From positions 1 through 59,725 of the forward strand of contig CAZDCD010000026.1 in assembly GCA_964503885.1 (NCBI GenBank): DNA of 59,725 bases, given 5' to 3'. The DNA comes from CAZDCD01 sp964503885 (lineage in GTDB: Bacteria; Bacteroidota; Bacteroidia; Bacteroidales; UBA10428). The translations under genes and the position numbers were made by a program. This document shows, in pieces, positions 36,170-44,859 of the stretch (the stretch's first letter is position 1; each line of letters starts with the position of its first letter). Below the pieces are notes generated by a model. The model searched no databases. It had not been told where the DNA came from and saw only the letters and a list, made by a program, of their open reading frames with translations.

Positions 36170-37609
36170 ATGTTGTTCAATTCACTTGATTTTATTGTCT
36201 TCTTTCCAATAGTAGTTGCACTGTATTTTGCACTGAACCACAAATACCGGTGGATATTACTGCTGCTTGCCAGTTATTATTTCTATATGTGCTGGAATTA
36301 TAAGTATGTTGTGCTTATTTTATTTACTACAACAGTAAATTACCTGGCAGGTATGGGAATAGGATACACATCGAGCACATTCAGAAAAAAACTGTACCTG
36401 ATATTGGGAGTAAGCTCAAGTCTGGGGGTTCTGTTTTTCTTCAAATATTTCAATTTCTTTGGCGATTCGATCAATACTGTTTTTCAGGAATTCAATATTT
36501 TTTACGAGATACCTTCCTACAATGTATTATTACCCGTTGGTATATCCTTTTATACATTTCAAACCCTGAGCTACACAATCGATATATATTTCGGGCGCGA
36601 AAAGGTGGAAAAGCATTTTGGTATTTTTGCCCTGTTTGTTTCCTTTTTCCCGCAACTTGTTGCAGGACCCATTGAACGGTCTACAAATTTGCTGCCCCAA
36701 TTCTATAAAGAACATAAATTTAGTTACGACAATGTTCGGGATGGGATCGCTTTCATGCTATGGGGATTTTTTAAAAAAGTAGTGATTGCCGACCGGTTAT
36801 CAGAATATGTGAATGTGGTGTATAATGATCCATCGCTATTTGGCGGAAGACATATCATTCTCGCTACAATCTTCTTCTCGGTTCAGATCTATTGTGATTT
36901 TTCGGGATATTCAGATATCGCAATCGGCACTGCACGGATTATGGGATTTAACCTCATGACCAATTTCCGGAGACCCTATTTCTCTCTCAATATCAGGGAA
37001 TTCTGGCAACGCTGGCATATTTCGTTATCTACCTGGTTTCGTGATTATTTTTATATTCCTCTCGGAGGCAACAGGGTTTCAAAAGTCAGGTATAACTTCA
37101 ACCTCTTTGCTACTTTTGTGGTCAGCGGACTCTGGCACGGTGCCAACTGGACATTTGTAATATGGGGCGGGTTGCATGGATTCTATCTCATTTTTGCAAT
37201 CTGGACGAGAAAAATCAGGGAAAGGCTTAATGCAATTACGGGTCTTTCTGCAAGTCCGGGAATATTCAAGTTCATGCAGATTATTACTACATTTATTCTG
37301 GTATATTTTGCATGGATCTTTTTCAGGGCTAATTCATTACACGATGCATTAATTGTGATAAAAAATACGTTTGATTTCAGCAGTTCTGCTTCATTGAACC
37401 TTTTCGCAACGCCCTCGAATTATTATATTGCATTTGTAACCATCTTTATTTTGCTTGTAGTGGAAATATCTGAAGAATACTATAGTTTTTTCAATCGGCT
37501 GAGAAGCATACCGACGATGATCAAATGGACTTTATTAATCGTAATGATATTCTCGATATTTGTTTTTGGAGTTTGGGACGAAGTTGATTTTCTATATTTT
37601 CAGTTTTAA
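36170..37609 (+). CDS. MBOAT O-acyltransferase (AlgI-like), module 1
   Basis: A 479-residue inner-membrane protein with about ten helices. MBOAT family landmarks are LPVGISFYTFQTLSYTIDIY, PQLVAGPIERS, FWQRWHISLSTWFRDYFYIP, and SGLWHGANWTF with the catalytic His323. AlgI-type members pass acyl groups across the membrane to a periplasmic SGNH partner that acylates a polysaccharide. The next gene (four bases away) encodes such a candidate partner. It opens the plus-strand polysaccharide locus; the 195-base gap upstream has only a one-mismatch -7 box near 36009. The acyl group is not known; acetyl is most likely. Confidence 0.92.
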   Translation: MLFNSLDFIVFFPIVVALYFALNHKYRWILLLLASYYFYMCWNYKYVVLILFTTTVNYLAGMGIGYTSSTFRKKLYLILGVSSSLGVLFFFKYFNFFGDSINTVFQEFNIFYEIPSYNVLLPVGISFYTFQTLSYTIDIYFGREKVEKHFGIFALFVSFFPQLVAGPIERSTNLLPQFYKEHKFSYDNVRDGIAFMLWGFFKKVVIADRLSEYVNVVYNDPSLFGGRHIILATIFFSVQIYCDFSGYSDIAIGTARIMGFNLMTNFRRPYFSLNIREFWQRWHISLSTWFRDYFYIPLGGNRVSKVRYNFNLFATFVVSGLWHGANWTFVIWGGLHGFYLIFAIWTRKIRERLNAITGLSASPGIFKFMQIITTFILVYFAWIFFRANSLHDALIVIKNTFDFSSSASLNLFATPSNYYIAFVTIFILLVVEISEEYYSFFNRLRSIPTMIKWTLLIVMIFSIFVFGVWDEVDFLYFQF

Positions 37610-37612
37610 ACG

Positions 37613-38584
37613 ATGAAACGACTTTTATTAAAATTAGTATTATTTACCGGCATAATGGCATTGATTTTCTGTATTTCGGTGTTTTATGTTCCTAATTTAA
37701 GCATAAAGAATTCACTTTTTTATTCAATTCTTGATAAACATAAACTTCTTGAAACCAGGAAATCTCCCCGTTTGATTTTTCTTGGCGGTTCAAATCTGAG
37801 TTTTGGGCTTAACAGCAAAATGATCGAGGATTCATTGAATATTCAGGTTATAAATATGGGTATTCAGGGAGGAATGGGATTAAAATATATCTGTAATGAT
37901 GTCATAGAATATATAAGAAAAGATGATATCATTATTATTTCTCCGGAATACTATCATTTATTAAATGATAAAGACAATGCCTTTCTGGGTACTGATAAAT
38001 TGCTGTATATCATTTTTGATGTTTACCCGGAAGGAAGAAAGAATATTACAGATATAACACAATGGTTGCATCTGATCAGGCTAATTCCAAAATATGCATC
38101 CGATAAATTATTCTATTTTCCTAAAGCTTTTATTAAAAACAAAATCAAAAATGGTAAAATTAAAGACACCGTTGGCATTTATGACCGTGGAGCATTTAAT
38201 GAATACGGAGATGCCGTGTTACACTGGAATATGAAAAACCAACCTGTTGAACAGTTTAGGTATACCGGAAAAGTAAACTATGCGTGTATTAAGTTCCTGA
38301 ACAACTACAAAAAAATAATGGAAAAGAAAGGAGCTTCTGTTTATTTTATGTATTCGTGTTTTCAAGGATCTTCATATAAACTAAATGAAAAGTTAATAGA
38401 CAGAATTGATTCTGTACTTCGCAAAGAACTTAAAATACCTATTGTCGGAACATCTCAGGAGTTTGCGTTTAACGATAGCTTATTCTTTAATACCGAATAC
38501 CACCTGAACAAAAAGGGCCTTGATCTGAGAAGTGAACTAATTATCAAAGAATTAAGAAATAATATTCATAACGATAATTTTTAA
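37613..38584 (+). CDS. SGNH-like partner protein of MBOAT module 1
   Basis: A 323-residue protein with one N-terminal membrane helix (about 5-27) and a periplasmic domain. LIFLGGSNLSFGLNS at residues 54-68 places Ser60 where the SGNH nucleophile is expected, and VINMGIQGGMGL fits the block II Gly. Near the C-terminus NTEYHLNKKGLD supplies a His, but the Asp usually found before it is not obvious. Gene order (directly behind an MBOAT gene) supports a role as the acyl-transferring partner, like DltD or AlgJ. The low GC and high Lys content differ from the housekeeping genes. Confidence in the fold is moderate. Confidence 0.68.
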   Translation: MKRLLLKLVLFTGIMALIFCISVFYVPNLSIKNSLFYSILDKHKLLETRKSPRLIFLGGSNLSFGLNSKMIEDSLNIQVINMGIQGGMGLKYICNDVIEYIRKDDIIIISPEYYHLLNDKDNAFLGTDKLLYIIFDVYPEGRKNITDITQWLHLIRLIPKYASDKLFYFPKAFIKNKIKNGKIKDTVGIYDRGAFNEYGDAVLHWNMKNQPVEQFRYTGKVNYACIKFLNNYKKIMEKKGASVYFMYSCFQGSSYKLNEKLIDRIDSVLRKELKIPIVGTSQEFAFNDSLFFNTEYHLNKKGLDLRSELIIKELRNNIHNDNF

Positions 38585-38654
38585 TGATACAAATTATTCG
38601 CAAAAACAAATTATGATGGTTTTGTTACTAAAACATCAAAAATAGAAAGTCAAT

Positions 38655-40085
38655 ATGTTATTCAATTCCATAGAATTTGCCATTTTTCTGCCTTTGGTAT
38701 TTATTTTATATTGGTTTGTTTTTAATAAAAATCTCAGGCTTCAGAATCTATTTCTGTTATGTACAAGCTATGTTTTTTATGGCTGGTGGGATTACCGGTT
38801 TTTAAGCCTGATTATCATCAGTTCCCTGGTTGATTATATTGTGGGAATCCAGCTTTCAAAGAATGAGAATAATCGAAAAAGAGTACTGTTCTTATTGACA
38901 TCCATATTTGTGAATCTTGGTTTGCTTGGCTTTTTTAAATATTATAATTTTTTCCTGGACAGTTTTCAGGAAGCATTCACATTCTTTGGTAAGAGTATTA
39001 ATGTCAGAACATTAAAAATTATCCTGCCTGTTGGAATTAGTTTCTATACCTTTCAGACGCTGAGTTATTCAATAGATATTTACAGAAAAAAAATGCAGCC
39101 AACCAGGAATATCATAACTTTTTTTGCCTATGTTAGTTTTTTCCCGCAGCTGGTAGCAGGACCTATTGAACGGGCAATAAATCTCATTCCTCAGTTTGAA
39201 AAATACAGGGTATTTGATCAGAACAAGGCTATTGACGGATTAAGACAAATATTGTGGGGCCTGTTTAAGAAAATCGTAATTGCCGATAACTGCGCTACCA
39301 TTGTAAATGAGGTTTTCAGTAATTCAAATGCTCATTCAGGCAGTGAATTATTTCTGGGGGTTATCTTCTTTGCTTTTCAAATCTATGGTGATTTTTCAGG
39401 ATATTCAGATATTGCCATTGGATCTGCCAGATTATTCGGATTCAATTTAATGAGAAACTTTGCTTTTCCTTATTTTTCAAGGGATATAGCAGAGTTCTGG
39501 AGGAGATGGCATATCTCCCTGTCATCATGGTTCAGAGATTACTTATATATACCGCTTGGTGGAAGCCGGGGCCCAAAATCAATGCAAATAAGAAATACAT
39601 TGATAATTTTCCTGGTCAGCGGATTTTGGCACGGCGCAAACTGGACCTTTATTATTTGGGGATTTTTAAACGCATTATACTTTATTCCCTTGATGATTTT
39701 AAAACAGAATCGAAAAAATATCGATACTGTGGCACAGGGCAGATTCTTGCCCTCAATACGTGAATTTTTGGAAATTGCCATGACATTTACATTAACAACC
39801 TTCGCATGGATATTTTTCAGAGCTCAAAATCTGCATCATGCAATATCATATATTGCTGGTATAATCTCAAAATCTCTTTTTACGTTTCCTGCAATTGAAA
39901 AAAAACTATTGGTATTGATTTTCTTATTTATGACATTTGAATGGATCAAGCGGAATAAGAATCATGCATTGGAATTTGATACATCAAAAAATGTGGCTTT
40001 AAGATGGTTGTTATATATCGTATTGGTTGTTTTAATTTTCACATATTCAGGTACAAATCAACAATTTATATATTTCCAATTTTAA
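38655..40085 (+). CDS. MBOAT O-acyltransferase (AlgI-like), module 2
   Basis: A 476-residue membrane protein, clearly paralogous to the first MBOAT gene; both begin MLFNS and share LPVGISFYTFQTLSY, PQLVAGPIERA, FWRRWHISLSSWFRDYLYIP and SGFWHGANWTF (His326). The second copy has diverged widely outside these blocks, so the duplication is old or the modules were acquired separately. It is followed after ten bases by an AlgX/AlgJ-like gene. It may act on a different sugar or position than module 1. Confidence 0.92.
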   Translation: MLFNSIEFAIFLPLVFILYWFVFNKNLRLQNLFLLCTSYVFYGWWDYRFLSLIIISSLVDYIVGIQLSKNENNRKRVLFLLTSIFVNLGLLGFFKYYNFFLDSFQEAFTFFGKSINVRTLKIILPVGISFYTFQTLSYSIDIYRKKMQPTRNIITFFAYVSFFPQLVAGPIERAINLIPQFEKYRVFDQNKAIDGLRQILWGLFKKIVIADNCATIVNEVFSNSNAHSGSELFLGVIFFAFQIYGDFSGYSDIAIGSARLFGFNLMRNFAFPYFSRDIAEFWRRWHISLSSWFRDYLYIPLGGSRGPKSMQIRNTLIIFLVSGFWHGANWTFIIWGFLNALYFIPLMILKQNRKNIDTVAQGRFLPSIREFLEIAMTFTLTTFAWIFFRAQNLHHAISYIAGIISKSLFTFPAIEKKLLVLIFLFMTFEWIKRNKNHALEFDTSKNVALRWLLYIVLVVLIFTYSGTNQQFIYFQF

Positions 40086-40095
40086 GGAATATACA

Positions 40096-41193
40096 ATGAA
40101 AGGGAAAATTTTAAAATGGATCATATTTATCTGGGGTGCGATAAGTTTGTTTGCATTCGTTTCAGTCAGGTTTCAGCCTTTGTTCAATGCTGTACTGAAA
40201 GAGAAAATTGTGGAAAACTACTGGGATAAGACCAAATACGGTGAACTGTATTATTTCAACATGATCAGGCATTTCAGGGAAAAGGGGCTTCCACCTGCAA
40301 AACAGAAATTTGAATATTCAGCAAAGCATGCATCAGTTAAGAATGCCGATATCCTTACCTTTGGTGACAGCTTTTTTGAATTTTCGCGTATTACTCAGAT
40401 TCCGGAGCGACTGGCGAATGACTTTCATAAAAAAGTTCACTACGTAAATAATGATCAGCCTCTCGACTATCTTGAAAAAAACAATTACCATGATACTGTA
40501 CCTAAACTTGTGATCTTCGAACGGGTTGAACGGTATATACCGGTTGCATTTGAAAAGGAGCAAACTATACATCCATACAAGATTGAGAAGAAATCTGAAA
40601 CGGTAAAAGTACTCACATACATAAAAGACAAAATATTTTATAAAAAAAGTGAAGAATTATATGACGCCATGTTGAAAAGGAGTTATCTCACCACCGACAT
40701 TTATTCGTGCATTGCAACCTTGAAATTCGATCTTTTGGGAAAAATCTCAAGCCTGACCCCGGCTTATCTGAAAAATGGCAATAATTCATGGCTTTTTTAT
40801 TACGATCAGGTGAATGATAATATAACCAGCTTTTATTACCAGTTTTCAGATGCGCAAATTGACAGCATATGTGATCATATGGCCGATCTTCAGCATAAAC
40901 TGCTCAAAAAGTACAACATGAGATTGGTATACCTGCCGCTACCGGCAAAATATACTCTGTATCATTACCTGATCAACAACGATACATATAACAATTTTTT
41001 GCCCCGGCTGTATGATGGCCTGAGAAAACGAAATGTGGACTTTGTGAATGTTTACGAAGACTTTAAGAACAGTCCTGAAATACTCTATTACCATACTGAC
41101 AGCCACTGGAATCAGAAAGGAAGTGATATGGCATATAATAAAATGATTAATTACCTTTACAATGATAGTACATTAAAGGGTTTTTTAAAATAA
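40096..41193 (+). CDS. AlgJ/AlgX-like SGNH acyltransferase partner of MBOAT module 2
   Basis: A 365-residue protein with one N-terminal membrane helix (about 7-25) and a periplasmic domain. LTFGDSFFEFSR at about 88-99 supplies the Ser92 of a GDSF motif. HTDSHWNQKGSDM near residues 333-346 contains Asp335-x-His337-Trp, which is the DxHW signature of the AlgX/AlgJ acetyltransferases. Together with the adjacent MBOAT gene this suggests transfer of acetyl groups to the polysaccharide in the periplasm. The GDSF lies before the DxHW, the normal SGNH order, whereas in AlgX, as I recall, the order is permuted. Confidence 0.75.
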   Translation: MKGKILKWIIFIWGAISLFAFVSVRFQPLFNAVLKEKIVENYWDKTKYGELYYFNMIRHFREKGLPPAKQKFEYSAKHASVKNADILTFGDSFFEFSRITQIPERLANDFHKKVHYVNNDQPLDYLEKNNYHDTVPKLVIFERVERYIPVAFEKEQTIHPYKIEKKSETVKVLTYIKDKIFYKKSEELYDAMLKRSYLTTDIYSCIATLKFDLLGKISSLTPAYLKNGNNSWLFYYDQVNDNITSFYYQFSDAQIDSICDHMADLQHKLLKKYNMRLVYLPLPAKYTLYHYLINNDTYNNFLPRLYDGLRKRNVDFVNVYEDFKNSPEILYYHTDSHWNQKGSDMAYNKMINYLYNDSTLKGFLK

Positions 41194-41217
41194 AATTTAC
41201 TAATCAAACTAGTTGAT

Positions 41218-42006
41218 ATGAAAGCAGTAATACTGGCCGGAGGCTTTGGCACCCGTATAAGTGAAGAAAGTGGCATCAGGCCAAAACCAATGGTCGAAAT
41301 AGGAGGCAAACCTATCATATGGCATATAATGAAAATTTACTCTCATTTTGGCATTAAAGAATTTATCATTTGTATAGGCTATAAGGGACACATCATAAAG
41401 GAATATTTTGCCAACTATTTCCTGTATCAGTCCGATGTAACTTTTGATCTGAAATATAACACAATGTCCATTCTGAATAACCAGTCGGAAGAGTGGAAGG
41501 TTACTTTGATTGATACCGGATTGAATACAATGACCGGCGGCAGGTTGAAAAGGGTGGAAAAATATCTTGGGAATGAAACATTTTGCATGACTTACGGAGA
41601 CGGTGTAAGCAATATTGATATTGCCGTATTAGTTGATTTTCATAAGAAACAAAACGCCATGGTAACTCTTACCGCCGTTCAGGAGCCGGGTCGTTTCGGT
41701 ACTTTTTCACTTGAAAAAGACCAGACATTAATTGACCGGTTCAGAGAAAAACCTAAAGATGAAAATACAGCCTGGGTCAATGGCGGATTCTTTGTTATTG
41801 AACCCGAAATATTCAAATACATAGATGGCGATCAGACTGTTTTTGAAAAAGATCCTCTTGAACGTGTTTCAAAGAAAAGCAAGTTGTCAGCATTCAGGCA
41901 TTACGATTTCTGGCAACCCATGGATACCCTCAGGGACAAAAATCTGTTGGAAGATTTATGGAATGCCGGTAAAGCTCCGTGGAAAATTTGGAATGTAGAC
42001 AATTAA
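41218..42006 (+). CDS. rfbF: Glucose-1-phosphate cytidylyltransferase
   Basis: A 262-residue cytoplasmic nucleotidyltransferase that makes CDP-glucose from CTP and glucose 1-phosphate. The N-terminus, MKAVILAGGFGTRISEE, carries the nucleotide-binding signature, and RPKPMVEIGGKPI the catalytic Lys. The length and the KEYFANYF and WQPMDTLRD segments fit RfbF rather than the dTDP enzyme RmlA. It opens a six-gene cassette with short gaps or overlaps. The normal next enzyme, CDP-glucose 4,6-dehydratase (RfbG), is not recognised; an SDR of another kind follows. Confidence 0.93.
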   Translation: MKAVILAGGFGTRISEESGIRPKPMVEIGGKPIIWHIMKIYSHFGIKEFIICIGYKGHIIKEYFANYFLYQSDVTFDLKYNTMSILNNQSEEWKVTLIDTGLNTMTGGRLKRVEKYLGNETFCMTYGDGVSNIDIAVLVDFHKKQNAMVTLTAVQEPGRFGTFSLEKDQTLIDRFREKPKDENTAWVNGGFFVIEPEIFKYIDGDQTVFEKDPLERVSKKSKLSAFRHYDFWQPMDTLRDKNLLEDLWNAGKAPWKIWNVDN

Positions 42007-42030
42007 TGTAACCTTTAAAACAACTATCCT

Positions 42031-43077
42031 ATGAAAATACTGATAACCGGAAATCTCGGTTATGTTGGTTCGGAACTGGTAAAAACGGTTCGCAAAACAT
42101 ATCCTAATGCAATGATAATTGGATACGATAACGGCCTTTTTGCCAAACAACTGACAAATCCCGTCTATGCACCTGAGCTGCTTATCGATAGGCAGATTTA
42201 CGATGATGTCCGGAATTTTCCCCCTGAGATACTGGAAGGTGTTGATACCGTTGTGCAACTCGCAGCTATCTCAAATGATCCTATCGGAAATAAATTTGAA
42301 AAAGTCACGTTTGATGTCAATCACCGGTCGGTTATCGATATTGCACAAAAAGCAAAAGATACCGGAGTAAAGAACATGGTTTTTGCTTCCAGTTGCAGCG
42401 TATATGGTTTTGCCGAAGAAACGGCCAGGACTGAAAATTCAACGTTGAATCCGCTTACTGCCTATGCAAAATCAAAGGTTGCAGTGGAAAAGGACCTGGA
42501 AGCATTGGCCGGCAGTAACTTTAAGGTCACCTGCCTGCGATTCGCCACGGCATGTGGTATGAGCGACAGGTTACGCCTTGACCTCGTGCTTAATGACTTT
42601 GTTGCTGGAGCCTTATCATCAGGTGAAATTACCATACTGAGCGACGGTACTCCATGGAGACCTTTGATCAATGTGCGCGATATGGGACGTGCCATTCTCT
42701 GGGCTCATGAAAGAAATCCCGGTCAGGGTGGCGACTTTCTGATCGTAAATACAGGCAGTAACGTTTGGAATTACCAGGTGAAAGAGATTGCTCATACCAT
42801 TCAGGAAATAATGCCGGAAATAAAAGTTTCGATCAATAAAGATGCGCAACCAGATAAACGATCTTATAAAGTCAGTTTTGATTTATTTAACAGACTGGCT
42901 CCCGGTCATCAACCTGTGTATACATTAGAAAAAACAATTCAGGATCTGATACAGGGATTGAAAACCATTGGATTTAATGACAGGAATTTCAGGCAGTCAA
43001 GACTAATCCGGTTATTCGTTGTGAATGAATTAATAGATAAAGGTATTTTTGATGAATCTTTAAGACTGATACGATGA
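42031..43077 (+). CDS. Extended SDR: NAD-dependent sugar epimerase/dehydratase
   Basis: A 348-residue nucleotide-sugar modifying enzyme. The Rossmann motif is TGNLGYVGSELV at residues 6-17. AAISNDPIGN near 77-86, FASSCSVYGFAE near 118-129 and the catalytic Tyr-x-x-x-Lys in YAKSKVAVEKD near 147-157 follow. LRFATACGMSDRLRLD fits the substrate-binding region. It does not read as a standard CDP-glucose 4,6-dehydratase, whose start and length differ. Its exact reaction (dehydratase, epimerase or reductase) cannot be told from motifs. The last four bases overlap the next gene. Confidence 0.85.
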   Translation: MKILITGNLGYVGSELVKTVRKTYPNAMIIGYDNGLFAKQLTNPVYAPELLIDRQIYDDVRNFPPEILEGVDTVVQLAAISNDPIGNKFEKVTFDVNHRSVIDIAQKAKDTGVKNMVFASSCSVYGFAEETARTENSTLNPLTAYAKSKVAVEKDLEALAGSNFKVTCLRFATACGMSDRLRLDLVLNDFVAGALSSGEITILSDGTPWRPLINVRDMGRAILWAHERNPGQGGDFLIVNTGSNVWNYQVKEIAHTIQEIMPEIKVSINKDAQPDKRSYKVSFDLFNRLAPGHQPVYTLEKTIQDLIQGLKTIGFNDRNFRQSRLIRLFVVNELIDKGIFDESLRLIR

Positions 43078-43640
43078 AATTCCATCAGACCGGCCTGAAG
43101 GGTGCCTTTATAGTTGAATTTGAAGTTTTGCGGGATCAACGCGGCTTTTTTGCAAGGACCTTCTGCAAAAATGAATTTACGGCTATCGGACATAATAAGG
43201 AATTCGTTCAGTTCAATCATTCCATGACAATAACCAAAGGGACACTGCGTGGGATGCATTACCAGGCACCACCTTCTTCTGAAATCAAACTGATCAGATG
43301 CATCTGTGGAGAAGTGTATGATGTAATTGTCGATATTAGAAAAGGTTCACCAACCTTTCTTCAGCATTTTGCGGTCAGTTTATCCGGGGAAAATATGAAA
43401 ATGATCTATGTTCCGGAAGGCTTTGCTCATGGTTTTCAAACACTCAGGGATAATTCCCAGATGATATATTATCACACGGCTTATTATGCTCCTTCAGATG
43501 AACGAGCGTTGAGGTATAATGATCCTGCACTAAACATCGAATGGCCGTTGGAACCCCTGAACGTTTCCGGTAAAGACCAGAACCATCCGCTAATTACTAA
43601 TAGTTTTAAAGGAATTTATTATGAAATGCAGACACTGTAA
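43074..43640 (+). CDS. rfbC: dTDP-4-dehydrorhamnose 3,5-epimerase family protein
   Basis: A 188-residue cupin-fold epimerase acting on 4-keto-6-deoxy nucleotide sugars. The catalytic His62 is in GTLRGMHYQAPP, EVYDVIVDIRKGSPT lies near 82-97, VPEGFAHGFQTL near 116-127, and YYHTAYYAPSDERALRYNDP carries the Tyr of the acid/base pair. Presence of this enzyme next to RfbF suggests the substrate is a CDP-sugar rather than dTDP-rhamnose, since no RmlA, RmlB or RmlD is nearby. It overlaps both neighbours (4 and 20 bases), so it belongs to one operon. Confidence 0.9.
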   Translation: MKFHQTGLKGAFIVEFEVLRDQRGFFARTFCKNEFTAIGHNKEFVQFNHSMTITKGTLRGMHYQAPPSSEIKLIRCICGEVYDVIVDIRKGSPTFLQHFAVSLSGENMKMIYVPEGFAHGFQTLRDNSQMIYYHTAYYAPSDERALRYNDPALNIEWPLEPLNVSGKDQNHPLITNSFKGIYYEMQTL

Positions 43641-44853
43641 TACAGAACTTGAACATGTTTTTGTTGATCTGATCAATTGCCCGCCTTCCAATGCGATGGT
43701 AAAACCCGGACAACTGAATGAACCGGAAAGTTATTATCCGCTGAAGATTTTTACTTGCCATAACTGCCTGCTGGTGCAGGTAGATGAAATGAAAAAAGCA
43801 ACGGAAATATTCGATGGTGAATATACCTATTTTTCGTCCTTCTCAAAAAGCTGGCTGGAACATGCCAGGAATTATGTGACGATGATGATGGATCGTTTCA
43901 GGTTCAATGAGAAATCACAGGTGATCGAAATTGCTTCGAATGACGGTTACCTGTTGCAGTATTTCAAAGAACACAAGGTGCCGGTGCTGGGAGTGGATCC
44001 TACAGCCAACACTGCTGCGGTAGCTATTGAAAAAGGAATCCCGACGATAATTGATTTTTTCGGAACCGAATTTGCACAAAAAATGCTGGCAGGAAAGGGC
44101 ATAAAAGGAGATCTTATTTTGGGAAATAACGTTTTGGCCCATGTCCCCGATATCAATGATTTTGTCAAGGGAATGAAAATTGCCCTTAAAGAAAGGGGCG
44201 TTATTACAATGGAATTTCCTCATTTAATGAAACTCGTTGGTGAATGCCAGTTCGATACCATTTATCATGAACATTTTTCATACCTGTCATTTACAGTGGT
44301 CAACCGGATTTTTGAAAGACAGGAACTTGAAATGTTTGATGTACAGGAAATACCAACCCACGGAGGATCATTAAGGATATTTGCAAAGCATGCGGATGAT
44401 AAAACCAGAGAGATATCCCCTGCTGTCGAAAATCTCCTTAATCGTGAAGAGAAAGAGGGGATGAAAGACCTGAATTACTACAATAATTTTCAGGGAAGGG
44501 TTGATAACATTAAATATAATGTGTGGAAATTCCTGATCGATGCCAGAAATCAGAACAAAAAAGTGATCGGTTACGGTGCGGCGGCAAAAGGCAATACCCT
44601 TTTGAACTATTGTGGAATAAAAGGTACTGACCTGATACAGTTTGTAGTCGATGCTTCTCCTCATAAACAAAACAGGTTCTTACCAGGCAGTCATATTCCG
44701 GTAAAAGACTTAAACAGTATTGAAGCTGCCAAACCTGATTATGTGATCATTCTCCCCTGGAACTTAAAAAAGGAGATTTCAGAACAGTTGAGTAATATCA
44801 GGAACTGGGGCGGAAAATTTGTTACATTTATTCCCGAATTTCAGCTATTTTAA
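43621..44853 (+). CDS. Sugar C-methyltransferase-like SAM enzyme with N-terminal zinc site
   Basis: A 410-residue protein with the three-part layout of NovU/TylCIII-type C-methyltransferases. The N-terminal zinc-binding part has Cys3, Cys6, Cys46 and Cys49 (KCRHC and TCHNC). The class I methyltransferase core starts at QVIEIASNDGYLLQYF near residue 100, with LILGNNVLAHVPDINDFV later. The C-terminal part has VIGYGAAAKGNTLLNYCG near 318-335. This family methylates C3 of 4-keto sugars, giving branched-chain sugars. It supports a branched CDP-sugar as product of the cassette. The start overlaps rfbC by 20 bases. Confidence 0.88.
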   Translation: MKCRHCNTELEHVFVDLINCPPSNAMVKPGQLNEPESYYPLKIFTCHNCLLVQVDEMKKATEIFDGEYTYFSSFSKSWLEHARNYVTMMMDRFRFNEKSQVIEIASNDGYLLQYFKEHKVPVLGVDPTANTAAVAIEKGIPTIIDFFGTEFAQKMLAGKGIKGDLILGNNVLAHVPDINDFVKGMKIALKERGVITMEFPHLMKLVGECQFDTIYHEHFSYLSFTVVNRIFERQELEMFDVQEIPTHGGSLRIFAKHADDKTREISPAVENLLNREEKEGMKDLNYYNNFQGRVDNIKYNVWKFLIDARNQNKKVIGYGAAAKGNTLLNYCGIKGTDLIQFVVDASPHKQNRFLPGSHIPVKDLNSIEAAKPDYVIILPWNLKKEISEQLSNIRNWGGKFVTFIPEFQLF

Positions 44854-44859
44854 TGGTTT

